28,420 nt of DNA from HGM04593 sp045592125 (GTDB lineage: Bacteria > Bacteroidota > Bacteroidia > Bacteroidales > Bacteroidaceae): contig JAZNUE010000010.1 of assembly GCA_045592125.1 (NCBI GenBank), positions 1 through 28,420 on the forward strand. The letters are read 5' to 3'. The position numbers and the translations under genes are program-made. The notes below the pieces were generated by a model. That model saw nothing but the letters and a program-made list of their open reading frames with translations. It made no database searches and was not told where the DNA came from. The first letter of the stretch is position 1; each line of letters starts with the position of its first letter. Below, piece after piece: positions 1-10,370 of this stretch.

Positions 1-2
1 GA

Positions 3-53
3 GTAAAGGGGATTAACATCCCGAACGGTATCTTCAGTACCAATGACAGTTAA
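3..53 (+). CDS. Possible 3' end of a protein gene (partial)
   Basis: The third frame is open from the window edge for 16 codons and stops with TAA at 51-53, encoding VKGINIPNGIFSTNDS. A strong stem-loop followed by a T-rich stretch begins 33 bases later, as expected after a real plus-strand gene. The fragment is too short to assign a family. It could be chance, because an open frame of 16 codons is not significant alone; the terminator is the main support. Confidence 0.4.
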   Translation, partial: VKGINIPNGIFSTNDS

Positions 54-86
54 TAATCTTTATCCTTTACTGCTTCTGTCCGCTTG

Positions 87-120
87 CGAAGATAGCGATT
101 AATCGCTATCTTCGTTTCTT
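87..120 (+). terminator. Rho-independent terminator
   Basis: Bases 87-114 are a perfect palindrome (two 14-base arms that begin CGAAGATAGCGATT), followed by TTTCTTT. It sits just after the possible gene end at 53 and points in the same direction. Confidence 0.75.
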
Positions 121-129
121 TATGCAAAT

Positions 130-460
130 ATAGAATGACAAGGAACGCGAAAAGTTTGAGATTCTTGACTTTGGTCCTTCGGTTTAATGCTACGCAAAGC
201 TTGAGATTCCTCACATTGACTTTAGCCCCTTCGGGCGTCGACCGTTGGTTCGTTCGGAATGACAGGTGCAGCGAGGGGCGCCCAAAGCGTTGTTGTTCAC
301 TCACGCTCTTGTTATCCTGAGCAGCGCGAAGGATCTCAGTCCTGCGTACAGTCCTTTAATGATGAGATGTTTGGCTTTGGCCCCTTAGGGCGTCGACCGT
401 TGGTTCGCTTCGCTCAACATGACAAGGGCAAGAGAGTCCTCGTTGCTCTGTAGGGATGAC
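130..460. repeat. Gene-free patch of dispersed intergenic repeats
   Basis: No credible gene lies here. The patch is built from short related modules. A 28-base block occurs twice (225-252 and 380-407) with one difference. An element reading CTTGTTATCCTGA...GAAGGATCTC lies at 308-337, and relatives of it recur at 10258-10294 (inverted) and 28182-28219. Several copies of an AATGACA/ATGACAAG motif are scattered through. Similar GGATCT...CAGGATGACA modules are widespread between genes in many Bacteroidetes. The open frames crossing the patch are not protein-like. Confidence 0.65.
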
Positions 461-465
461 AAGCC

Positions 466-1212
466 TTATCTTATCCTCTTTAGTGTGTCGGTTGCCAGTA
501 CTGTGTTTATTGAATCGCTGTATTCCTGCTGCATGCGGTAGAAGCGGTTCCAGTGCCGCTTTACCTTGCTCACGAAAGAGAGTGTCTGCTTCCAGTCCTT
601 GAACTCGCCGTTGCGGCAAATGCTGTCGGTGTAGAACTCGGGCTGGCTTTTCTTTATGAGGAATGAGTCGACGCTGGCGTTCCACCTGTGCCTGTCGTGC
701 CCGTGCTTGCCGGCAAGGCGCATGGCGTCCATTATGTGCCCGTATCCTGCATTGTAGGACGCAAGCACAAAGTTTATGCGTTCGTCATAGTTCTTTACCC
801 TGCGGAACATGTAGAAGAGCGACTTGAGGTATCGTGCCGAGGCCATTATGTTGTGCCGGTTGTCGGCATGGAGAGAGTCGGGCACCTCAAGCCCGTTGAG
901 TGTCCTTGGCATCATCTGCATTACCCCGCGGGCACCTACGCTTGAGACTGCTGTGCTGTCGAAACGCGATTCGGTGTATGCAATGGCCGCTATCAGCATC
1001 CAGTCGAGCTCAATGCTGTCGGCGGCCTCGCGGAAGAATGTGTCGTAGTGCGAGAGAGTGACATAGGGCGACAGGTACTCGTATTCCGGTTCCGGCAGCG
1101 GTCCTGCCGCATTTGCAGCATTTCCCTGGTATCCGCCGCTGAGCGCTACATACGCCGTCAGCATTGCCATATATGCCAGCAGCAGGAACTGGAATGAGTG
1201 CCGGGCCTTCAT
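466..1212 (-). CDS. Lytic transglycosylase (SLT domain), membrane-anchored or exported
   Basis: This 248-residue protein should cleave peptidoglycan glycan strands to 1,6-anhydro products in the cell envelope. Residues 7-24 form a hydrophobic signal or anchor segment. The SLT fold starts near residue 55. The catalytic glutamate is E81 in the AYTESRFD motif, followed by the family's GARGVMQMMP signature at about 93-102 and ASYNAGYGH near 150. It resembles the catalytic half of MltF-type enzymes but lacks the amino-terminal solute-binding domain, so it is a short form. The start lies 5 bases downstream of the uridine kinase stop, so the two genes are very likely co-transcribed. Family assignment is firm; the exact subfamily is not. 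Confidence 0.9.
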   Translation of the reverse strand: MKARHSFQFLLLAYMAMLTAYVALSGGYQGNAANAAGPLPEPEYEYLSPYVTLSHYDTFFREAADSIELDWMLIAAIAYTESRFDSTAVSSVGARGVMQMMPRTLNGLEVPDSLHADNRHNIMASARYLKSLFYMFRRVKNYDERINFVLASYNAGYGHIMDAMRLAGKHGHDRHRWNASVDSFLIKKSQPEFYTDSICRNGEFKDWKQTLSFVSKVKRHWNRFYRMQQEYSDSINTVLATDTLKRIR

Positions 1213-1217
1213 ATGCG

Positions 1218-1826
1218 CTATTTGAGGAAGTATCTGATAGACATCTGCAGCGCCTGTATGGCCTTCACGTTGTTGCCGCCTTGCGGTATTATTATGTCGG
1301 CGAACTTCTTTGTGGGCTCTATGAACTCCCAGTGCATGGCCTTTACAATGCGCTCGTAGCGTGAGATTACCGCTTCAGGTGTACGCCCGCGCTCAATTAT
1401 GTCGCGGCGTATGAGGCGTATGAGGCGGTCGTCGGCGTCGGCGTCTACAAAGACCTTAAGGTCCATGAGGTCGCGTAACTCTGGGCTCACAAGCGCCATT
1501 ATGCCTTCAATTATGATTACTTCCTTGGGTTCTACATGTACAACCTCGGGCTGTCGCGTGCAGGTGATGTAGGAGTATGTGGGCTGCTCAATGGGCTTGC
1601 CTTCGCGCAGCATTGCTATCTGCTCAACAAGCAGGTCCCAGTCAAATGCGTCGGGGTGGTCGAAGTTTATGAACTGGCGCTCCTCCACTGGCACGTGGCT
1701 GCTGTCCTTGTAGTATGAGTCCTGCGGGATTACTGCTACGGACCCTTCGGGCAGTGAATTTACAATTTCCTTTACAACGGTTGACTTTCCCGACGCGGTT
1801 CCTCCCGCTATGCCTATGATATACAT
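1218..1826 (-). CDS. udk: Uridine kinase
   Basis: This 202-residue enzyme phosphorylates uridine and cytidine to UMP and CMP in pyrimidine salvage. The P-loop GGTASGKS is at residues 8-15. It is followed by the PQDSYYKD segment and FDHPDAFD motif characteristic of bacterial Udk, and by the RRDIIERGR region that forms part of the lid. Length matches the family. It is the first gene of a two-gene minus-strand unit with the lytic transglycosylase. A TATATTTG box on the minus strand at 1902-1895 is a plausible -7 element, about 70 bases upstream of the start, though no good -33 partner is visible. Confidence 0.96.
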   Translation of the reverse strand: MYIIGIAGGTASGKSTVVKEIVNSLPEGSVAVIPQDSYYKDSSHVPVEERQFINFDHPDAFDWDLLVEQIAMLREGKPIEQPTYSYITCTRQPEVVHVEPKEVIIIEGIMALVSPELRDLMDLKVFVDADADDRLIRLIRRDIIERGRTPEAVISRYERIVKAMHWEFIEPTKKFADIIIPQGGNNVKAIQALQMSIRYFLK

Positions 1827-2005
1827 GATGTTGCTGTTATTTCAATAATAATGGGGCAGTGCGGCGGCAGCATAATGCATGGCGGCACTCTCCGCAAATA
1901 TACTCTTTTAATTCTGATAATCTCGCTTCTGCCGCCTAAAAAAATCTTTATTGCAGCCGGCATATAATTTTTCCCGTAATGCTGATGAATAATGAAAGAT
2001 TTTAT

Positions 2006-2013
2006 TAAATTTG
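2006..2013 (+). promoter_or_regulatory. Candidate -7 promoter box for fba
   Basis: TAAATTTG fits the Bacteroidetes -7 consensus TAnnTTTG and lies about 95 bases before the aldolase start in an AT-rich stretch. I see no clear TTTG at the -33 position, so this is only a candidate. Confidence 0.4.
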
Positions 2014-2107
2014 CAAAGAATTGTAGGGAATGTCCTGCGCTGCCTGAAAGGGTGGGGCGTTTCCCTGTAAAAGGAAAGGCTATTTTATTTCTTTAAACTA
2101 TAAACTT

Positions 2108-3109
2108 ATGGTAAACTACAAAGAATTGGGTCTTGTGAACACTAAGGAGATGTTCGCAAAGGCAATGAAGGGCGGCTATGCAATCCCCGCGTTCAACTTC
2201 AATAACATGGAGCAGCTCCAGGCTATCATCATGGCCGCTGTAGAGACAAAGTCTCCAGTAATCCTCCAGGTATCAAGCGGTGCCCGCAAGTATGCTAACC
2301 AGACACTTCTCCGCTACATGGCCGAGGGTGCTGTTGAGTATGCTAAGGAACTCGGCTGCACTAACCCTGAGATTGTTCTTCACCTTGACCATGGCAACTC
2401 TTTCGAGCTCTGCAAGTCTTGCATTGACATGGGCTTCTCATCAGTGATGATTGACGGTTCTCACCTTCCTTATGAGGAGAACGTTGCTCTCACAAAGCAG
2501 GTTGTAGAGTATGCTCACCAGTACGGCGTTACAGTTGAGGGCGAGCTCGGTATCCTTGCAGGTGTTGAGGACGACGTTGTTGCTGAGCACCACACTTATA
2601 CACGTCCTGAGGAGGTTGTTGACTTCGTTACAAAGACTGGTTGCGACAGCCTTGCTATCTCTATCGGTACTTCACACGGCGCTAACAAGTTCAAGCCCGA
2701 GCAGTGCACACGCAACGAGAAGGGCGTGCTTGTTCCTCCCCCATTAGCATTCGACGTTCTCGAGGGCTGTATGAGAGAACTTCCTGGCTTCCCAATCGTT
2801 CTTCACGGTTCTTCTTCAGTTCCACAGGAGGAGGTTGAGACAATCAACAAGTACGGCGGTGCATTGAAGGACGCTATCGGTATTCCTGAAGAGGAACTCC
2901 GCAAGGCAGCTTCTCTTGCAGTGTGCAAGATTAACATCGACAGCGACAGCCGTCTTGCCATGACAGCAGCTATCCGCGAGGTATTTGCTACAAATCCTGC
3001 TGAGTTCGACCCAAGAAAGTATCTTGGTCCTGCTCGCGAGAACATGAAGAAGCAGTATATCCACAAGATTGTGAATGTTCTTGGTTCTGACAACAAGCTT
3101 GCCCAGTAA
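2108..3109 (+). CDS. fba: Class II fructose-bisphosphate aldolase
   Basis: This 333-residue zinc enzyme interconverts fructose 1,6-bisphosphate with glyceraldehyde 3-phosphate and dihydroxyacetone phosphate in glycolysis and gluconeogenesis. The HLDHG motif is at residues 92-96; D94 is the expected catalytic acid and H95 a zinc ligand. VEGELGILAGVEDD at about 140-153 and AISIGTSHG at about 181-189 are the other family signatures, the latter carrying zinc and phosphate contacts. Codon use is visibly more uniform than in neighbouring genes (many CTT, GTT, TCT and AAG codons), which suggests high expression. It is a single-gene unit with its own terminator just downstream. Confidence 0.97.
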   Translation: MVNYKELGLVNTKEMFAKAMKGGYAIPAFNFNNMEQLQAIIMAAVETKSPVILQVSSGARKYANQTLLRYMAEGAVEYAKELGCTNPEIVLHLDHGNSFELCKSCIDMGFSSVMIDGSHLPYEENVALTKQVVEYAHQYGVTVEGELGILAGVEDDVVAEHHTYTRPEEVVDFVTKTGCDSLAISIGTSHGANKFKPEQCTRNEKGVLVPPPLAFDVLEGCMRELPGFPIVLHGSSSVPQEEVETINKYGGALKDAIGIPEEELRKAASLAVCKINIDSDSRLAMTAAIREVFATNPAEFDPRKYLGPARENMKKQYIHKIVNVLGSDNKLAQ

Positions 3110-3132
3110 TCGGTCATTCTCACTCTTTAGGT

Positions 3133-3176
3133 AACAAGTTAAGGGTTCCAGCAGCTGCTGGAACCCTTAACTTGTT
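3133..3176. terminator. 44-bp perfect palindrome after fba
   Basis: Two 22-base arms meet with no spacer (left arm begins AACAAGTTAAGGGTTCC), so the RNA would form a long hairpin with a loop of about 4 bases. It starts 24 bases after the aldolase stop. The 3' flank is only mildly T-rich (TGTTGG), but the size and position support a terminator for fba. Confidence 0.75.
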
Positions 3177-3196
3177 GTTGGCGGTTAGGACTAAAG

Positions 3197-3276
3197 AGGG
3201 TGTAAAGGGCAGCAAAGGGCAGCAAGGACCAAAAGTGCCTAAAAGGACTGGTTGCCCTTTTTGCCCTTTAGGCCCT
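3197..3276 (-). terminator. Imperfect inverted repeat between the convergent fba and clpB genes
   Basis: AAAGGGCAGC is repeated in tandem near 3200-3222 and can pair imperfectly with GCCCTTTTTGCCCTTTAGG near 3255-3274. It lies just beyond the clpB stop and is a plausible, though weaker, terminator for clpB. Confidence 0.4.
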
Positions 3277-3290
3277 GCTGTTGCCGCCTC

Positions 3291-5879
<2,589 letters not shown>

Positions 5880-5955
5880 TTCTTAGTCTCCTTTCGCCTG
5901 TTTAAGAACAAATTCCGCACCAACCTTGTTTTTGCTGACTATTTGGCAGTCGTGG

Positions 5956-5968
5956 TGTCAAAATGACA
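5956..5968. promoter_or_regulatory. TGTCA-N3-TGACA inverted repeat upstream of clpB
   Basis: A 13-base near-palindrome with 5-base arms lies 77-89 bases upstream of the clpB start. The position suits a regulator-binding site or part of a stress promoter. A role is inference; there is no CIRCE element here. Confidence 0.3.
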
Positions 5969-5985
5969 GCGGGCATTTCTTCCGC

Positions 5986-6048
5986 TAGGCACTTATACAA
6001 CAAATGGCGCGCCAGGAATTGGCGCGCCATTTGTTGTATAAGTGCCTA
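5986..6048. terminator. Long palindrome after the FAS1 lipoprotein gene
   Basis: Two perfectly complementary 29-base arms (5986-6014 and 6020-6048) flank the 5-base loop GGAAT. The palindrome begins 12 bases beyond the stop of the minus-strand FAS1 gene. It is a strong terminator-like hairpin separating that gene from the clpB promoter, though without a clear T tract. Confidence 0.7.
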
Positions 6049-6059
6049 TGCTGCAGGAA

Positions 6060-8147
6060 TCAGTTCCTGTCCTCGGGCTTGAGCGGGTCGTTAATGACAT
6101 TTACTGGAACGAGTTCAAGATAGTCCTGCTCAAACTGTTTCAATACTCCGTTTGAGTTCTCGCTGACATCCTTGAAACGGAGCCAGTGGTCGCCTTTGTC
6201 GAGCCTGTATGTGCCTATTATCTTTCGCAGTGGCTGCTCTCCTGAACGCATTGTTACAATTCCGTCATTGTCTTCAAGTACAATGCTTGCAGGACCCTTC
6301 ATATAGCCGCGGTTACGCATGGCCTTGTCATTATCGCTTATCTGATCTTCTGTCAGGCCTGTATCGCTAAACCAGCCTACAAGCTTGTCTGTCGCGTCAT
6401 TCCAACGGAGGTCCACTGGAATACCGGCAATCTTTCCGTCAACGTAGAACTGGCATACTCCACGGTAGTATCCCTTGGCATATCCAAAGCGGATTTCGTA
6501 TGTGCCGGCCGGAACATGCGGTATGCGGTACCTGAAGTCGTACTTGCCTTCAACGATTAACTCATCGCCCTGGTAGTTGGCGTATGAACTTCCCCATGTC
6601 TGGTGTGGGCGCAGGTAGAAAACCTCTGTGTCATCGCCAAGCGGTTCAAAATACTTGCAGTAGTCATTGGGGATGTATGTAACGATGTTGCCATCGCTTG
6701 AGATGTCCCAGCGCACGCCGTTGTTTGTGAGCTCGGGGAAGAGGGCCGATACATCGGTACGTATTCTCTCGTTTAATATATTACCTGCCATTTCGTTCTC
6801 GTTGTAAATGAGGATGCGGTCGATTGTGTAGATGATTCCGTTGAGTGCGCCGTTCTGGAAATTGGCAAGTGTCTCGGGGTATTTGTTAACGGTTGTCTGT
6901 TCGCTCTCTACTATTACGTTTATGTGCTCTGCCATCGCGTCGTTGAAGCATTTGGTTCCCTTCTCCTGTGCATAGTTGAGTACAATCTCCTTCCTGAGCG
7001 ACGGGTTTGTATAGGGCTTTGTTACCTTTATCATGGTGTAGGGCAGCATTGTCTCATAGTACTCGTAGCTGTCGAAGTTCTGGTTGAGGTTCCTTGTTGA
7101 CGAGTAGTTTGCCTGCACGTTCTCGTATCCGTACATGATGAACCCGCCAGGGCCGGTTGACGAGCTGTACTGCAGCTGGCGGTCAATAATGTGGTAGAGC
7201 ACGAACTTGTGCAGCGCATTCTCGGGACTCTTGAAGTTGTCGGGGTCTTCATCGTCATACCACGTCTGGGCAAAGGCAATAAGCTCGTCAAGGTCATTTA
7301 TGCCTTTGCTCTGCAGCAGGGTGTTTGGTTCAATGAGCACTGTGTAGCGCTGTTTCTTCTCAAAGGGGTAGGGCGAGGTTGACGGTTCTGAATCGAGTGA
7401 CGGGCCTGTGAGTGTGTTGTCATAGTCGGGGTCCAGCTCGTATATTGAAAGCAGCGAGTCAATGCCAGTCTTGATGATTGCCTGGTGGAAAATGCTGAAC
7501 TCCTCCTGCTCGCCAATAAGCTCGTGAAGGAACTTCTGTGACGGGTTAAGCACTCCGTCAACCACCTGTATGTATCCGTTCTCCTTCTCAAGGTCCTGCT
7601 CAATGATTCTTGTGGTGTTGTTGAGCAGCGGGTACCGGCCGTCCTTGGTCCATCCCACGGTCGTGAAACGGCCGTTCATCGTGTTCTTTGGGAATGCGCC
7701 CTCGTTAATGTCGATTGTCTTGAAACCTTTCTCAATGATGTGGTTCTTGGCAATTTCAAGCGCCATGCTGTCGCTGATGTCCTCAAGGTAGGGCGACGTG
7801 ATGCCTGTCCTCTCGCCGGCAGCGTGCAGCATGCTCTGCTTCTGCAGGAAAGAGTCGATTGCCTCGTTGGTTGGCGCAAAGCAGGTGTAAGAACCATAGG
7901 TAGACAGGGTCTTAAGCAGGCTGCCCGATGTCTCCTTGTTCTTTCCCATCTTTGCCTTGTCGAGAATGTAGGTGAAGCTGCTGAACCTGTCGGGGTTGTT
8001 GATAAGGTAGGTAGATATGTGCTCGCCCTTGAAGGTGAAGCGGTTCTCCATTTCAACCTCATCGTCGCATGAGACGAATGTCATCGCGGTTGCGGCAACC
8101 AGTGCTATTGCCGATAACCTTAAGCATTTTAATGTCTTGTGGTTCAT
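6060..8147 (-). CDS. FAS1 (fasciclin)-domain surface lipoprotein, copy A
   Basis: This 695-residue protein has a lipoprotein signal peptide (lipobox FVSC, lipidated C27). The following DDEVEME run resembles the acidic export signal that sends Bacteroidetes lipoproteins to the outer surface. Two FAS1-like domains follow: one at about 38-205, with TCFAPTNEAID and ending NGYIQVVDGVLNP, and a second at about 215-455, ending NGIIYTIDRILIY. The C-terminal 230 residues look like a beta-sandwich (PAGTYEIRFGYAKG, FYVDGKIAGIPVD, HWLRFKD). FAS1 domains generally mediate adhesion or ligand binding; the substrate here is unknown. It starts 35 bases after the nadE stop and is probably in its operon. It is clearly paralogous to the protein encoded at 10371-12545. 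Confidence 0.88.
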   Translation of the reverse strand: MNHKTLKCLRLSAIALVAATAMTFVSCDDEVEMENRFTFKGEHISTYLINNPDRFSSFTYILDKAKMGKNKETSGSLLKTLSTYGSYTCFAPTNEAIDSFLQKQSMLHAAGERTGITSPYLEDISDSMALEIAKNHIIEKGFKTIDINEGAFPKNTMNGRFTTVGWTKDGRYPLLNNTTRIIEQDLEKENGYIQVVDGVLNPSQKFLHELIGEQEEFSIFHQAIIKTGIDSLLSIYELDPDYDNTLTGPSLDSEPSTSPYPFEKKQRYTVLIEPNTLLQSKGINDLDELIAFAQTWYDDEDPDNFKSPENALHKFVLYHIIDRQLQYSSSTGPGGFIMYGYENVQANYSSTRNLNQNFDSYEYYETMLPYTMIKVTKPYTNPSLRKEIVLNYAQEKGTKCFNDAMAEHINVIVESEQTTVNKYPETLANFQNGALNGIIYTIDRILIYNENEMAGNILNERIRTDVSALFPELTNNGVRWDISSDGNIVTYIPNDYCKYFEPLGDDTEVFYLRPHQTWGSSYANYQGDELIVEGKYDFRYRIPHVPAGTYEIRFGYAKGYYRGVCQFYVDGKIAGIPVDLRWNDATDKLVGWFSDTGLTEDQISDNDKAMRNRGYMKGPASIVLEDNDGIVTMRSGEQPLRKIIGTYRLDKGDHWLRFKDVSENSNGVLKQFEQDYLELVPVNVINDPLKPEDRN

Positions 8148-8182
8148 GTTGGTGGTCTTTATGTTTTTTTATCATGTTTTTC

Positions 8183-10093
8183 TCATCCAATTTCGCTGCA
8201 CATCCTGGCCAGCAGTGCAGGGCTAGCGTCCGATGGCATGTTCCATCCATGGGTGTCTATGCTGCAGCAGCCGGTCCTTGGCCCGTCGGGCAGGCATGAG
8301 CGCTTGAACTGCTGTGTGAAGAAGCGCCACATGAATGTCTTGAGCCATTTCCTGATGGTGTCGTCGCTGTATGTCTCCTTGAATGCGTTCCTGGCAAGGA
8401 AGCAGATTTTCGCAGGCGAGTACCCGTTGTGTACAAAACCGTGCAGGAAGAAGTCCTGAAGGTCGTACGGGCCCACAAGGTCCTCGGTCTTCTGCTGTAT
8501 GTTGCCTTTCTCGTCGGCAGGTGTAAGCTCTGGCGAGATTGGCGTGTCAAGGATGTCGAGCAGGGTGCTGGCAATCTCCTTGCTGCCGCTCTCGCTTGCC
8601 ATCCAGCGGGCAATGTGCTGCATTAGCGTCTTGGGCACAGTCGCGTTTACTCCATACATGCTCATGTGGTCGCCGTTGTAGGTGGCCCAGCCCAGGGCCA
8701 GTTCCGACATGTCGCCGGTTCCTATGACAATGCCGTTCTGCTGGTTGGCAATGTCCATGAGAATCTGCGTGCGCTCGCGTGCCTGTGAGTTCTCGTATGT
8801 TATGTCGTGGTTGCTGATGTCGTGCGAGATGTCCTTGAAGTGCTGTATGCAGGCCTCCTTTATTGATATCTCCTTAACGGTGGTTCCAAGGCTGTTCATC
8901 AGGTTTAGGGCATTCAGGTATGTACGCCCCGAGGTGCCGAACCCTGGCATAGTAACGGTGATTATGTCGCTGTGAGGCTTGCCGAGCAGGTCGAACGCCT
9001 TTACTGCTACAAGCAGGGCGTGGGTAGAGTCAAGCCCGCCGGAGATGCCTATTACAGCGCACTTTGAGCGTGTGTGCTCAATCCTGCGGGCAAGCGCGGT
9101 TGCCTGTATCATGAAAACCTCGTTGCAGAAAGCGTTGCTTTCTTCTGCTTCGGGCAGGAACGGCATGCTGTTGATTTTTCTTGTCAGTGTCTCGCAGGCG
9201 CTCTCTTCCTGGCCAATATATATATAAGGTATGCCTGTGTGCTCTGTGAAGGATGTGCTGGCCGCACGGCGGTTGCGTATCTTTTCTACGTCAATCTCCG
9301 AGACGGTAATGTGTCCCTTCATCTGGAACCTCTCGGCCTGTGCTATAATCTCTCCACATTCGGCAATGGCAGCATATCCTGAGTGTACGGCCCTTGCTGT
9401 AGACTCGCCCCAACCACTGCATGCCAGCATGTAACCGCACCTGAGGCGTTCCGACTGATGTGAGATTCCGGCCCTAATGCTGCCTATGCGCCCGGCCTCC
9501 TCGCTGCGTACCTGCATGTTGAGTATGATTTCTGCTCCGCCTGCCGCTAGTATTGCGCTTGCAGGCATGGGGCGCTGCATGTCGTTCCCGATAGCAATGC
9601 CAAAAGTGCATGAGGGTGTCTTGACTATTGCCCTTGGTTCAATGGGCGCGTCCTGTCCTGCAATCTGTATGCGGCAACCTTGCGGGAGTGCGGCACCGCT
9701 CGCAAACCATCGGTTTTCGCAACCCTCCTCCCTGCTGCCAGGGATTTCCTTGGGCACAACGCAGGCAATCTTGCCTTTGTGCAGGACTATGGCGCAGTTG
9801 TACACGGCATTGCGGTATGCCGCTGGCGCTCCAAGGACAATTATTGCGTTCTGTTTCCTGGTCTCCTGGGCAATAAGGGCAATGGCTTTCTCACATTCCT
9901 GCAAGAAATAAGGCTGTGTATAAAGGTCGCCGCATGTGCCCGATGTCAGGCACAGCTCGGGCAGCAGGAGAATCTCGGCCTCGTAGCCGGCTGCCTCGTC
10001 TGCGAGGGCTATGATACTCTGGGCGTTGTGATGGCAGTCGCCTACGGTTATTCCGGGAACTGCGGTTGCTGTTTTTACAAATCCGTATTTCAT
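8183..10093 (-). CDS. nadE: NAD+ synthetase, two-domain form with a degenerate glutaminase site
   Basis: This 636-residue protein has an N-terminal nitrilase-like amidase (about 1-285) and a C-terminal NAD synthetase (about 325-636), which converts deamido-NAD+ to NAD+ using ATP. The synthetase half looks intact: P-loop SGGLDS at 351-356, NSQARERTQILMDIANQ, GTGDMSELALGWATYNGDHMS and FKRSCLPDGP. In the amidase half E46 (LPELCLT) and K115 (VVPKE) of the Glu-Lys-Cys triad are present. The usual I-C-E-D motif instead reads IGND at 168-171, so the nucleophilic cysteine is glycine 169 (codon GGG, complement of 9587-9589). The enzyme is predicted to need free ammonia or another glutaminase. It lies between two FAS1 lipoprotein genes. 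Confidence 0.95.
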   Translation of the reverse strand: MKYGFVKTATAVPGITVGDCHHNAQSIIALADEAAGYEAEILLLPELCLTSGTCGDLYTQPYFLQECEKAIALIAQETRKQNAIIVLGAPAAYRNAVYNCAIVLHKGKIACVVPKEIPGSREEGCENRWFASGAALPQGCRIQIAGQDAPIEPRAIVKTPSCTFGIAIGNDMQRPMPASAILAAGGAEIILNMQVRSEEAGRIGSIRAGISHQSERLRCGYMLACSGWGESTARAVHSGYAAIAECGEIIAQAERFQMKGHITVSEIDVEKIRNRRAASTSFTEHTGIPYIYIGQEESACETLTRKINSMPFLPEAEESNAFCNEVFMIQATALARRIEHTRSKCAVIGISGGLDSTHALLVAVKAFDLLGKPHSDIITVTMPGFGTSGRTYLNALNLMNSLGTTVKEISIKEACIQHFKDISHDISNHDITYENSQARERTQILMDIANQQNGIVIGTGDMSELALGWATYNGDHMSMYGVNATVPKTLMQHIARWMASESGSKEIASTLLDILDTPISPELTPADEKGNIQQKTEDLVGPYDLQDFFLHGFVHNGYSPAKICFLARNAFKETYSDDTIRKWLKTFMWRFFTQQFKRSCLPDGPRTGCCSIDTHGWNMPSDASPALLARMCSEIG

Positions 10094-10257
10094 GGCGTGG
10101 TCCTTTTTAATGGAGTGTTATTGCATAACACTGCACTTTCTTGCAAAAATAACAATTTGTTTTATATGCGGCCTGCATTTTTGTATATATTTTCAAATTT
10201 AACTCCCCTGCTGCCAACCCTGCTGCCAACCTGCCCAGTTTCTGTCTAAATTGAATT

Positions 10258-10322
10258 GAGATTCCTTGTCGCTTCGCTCTGTCAGGATGACAAGACAGAG
10301 GAGGAGCGAAGTGAGAATCGCC
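10258..10322. repeat. Dispersed repeat element with hairpin potential
   Basis: Bases 10258-10294 (GAGATTCC...CAGGATGACAAG) are an inverted relative of the elements at 308-337 and 28182-28219. Together with the following bases to 10320 they can fold on themselves: GATTC with GAATC and CTTCGCTC with GAGCGAAG. The element lies between nadE and the second FAS1 gene. Confidence 0.6.
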
Positions 10323-10327
10323 TATAT

Positions 10328-10361
10328 AACAATAATGGCGCCACGCGGCGCCATTATTGTT
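10328..10361. terminator. Palindromic terminator after the second FAS1 gene
   Basis: Perfect 15-base arms (AACAATAATGGCGCC and its complement) enclose the loop ACGC. The hairpin begins 9 bases after the stop of the minus-strand gene at 10371-12545. There is no long T tract. Confidence 0.7.
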
Positions 10362-10370
10362 GTGTTTGCT

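Noticed and set aside
50..685. Short open frames on both strands across the first intergenic patch
   Set aside because: They cross repeat modules, carry repeated peptides from those modules, and overlap the transglycosylase gene in the wrong frame.
5900..5960. Possible sigma-54-type promoter upstream of clpB
   Set aside because: A TGCCA...AGC pattern is present on the minus strand, but the conserved GG and GC pairs are not at the required spacing.
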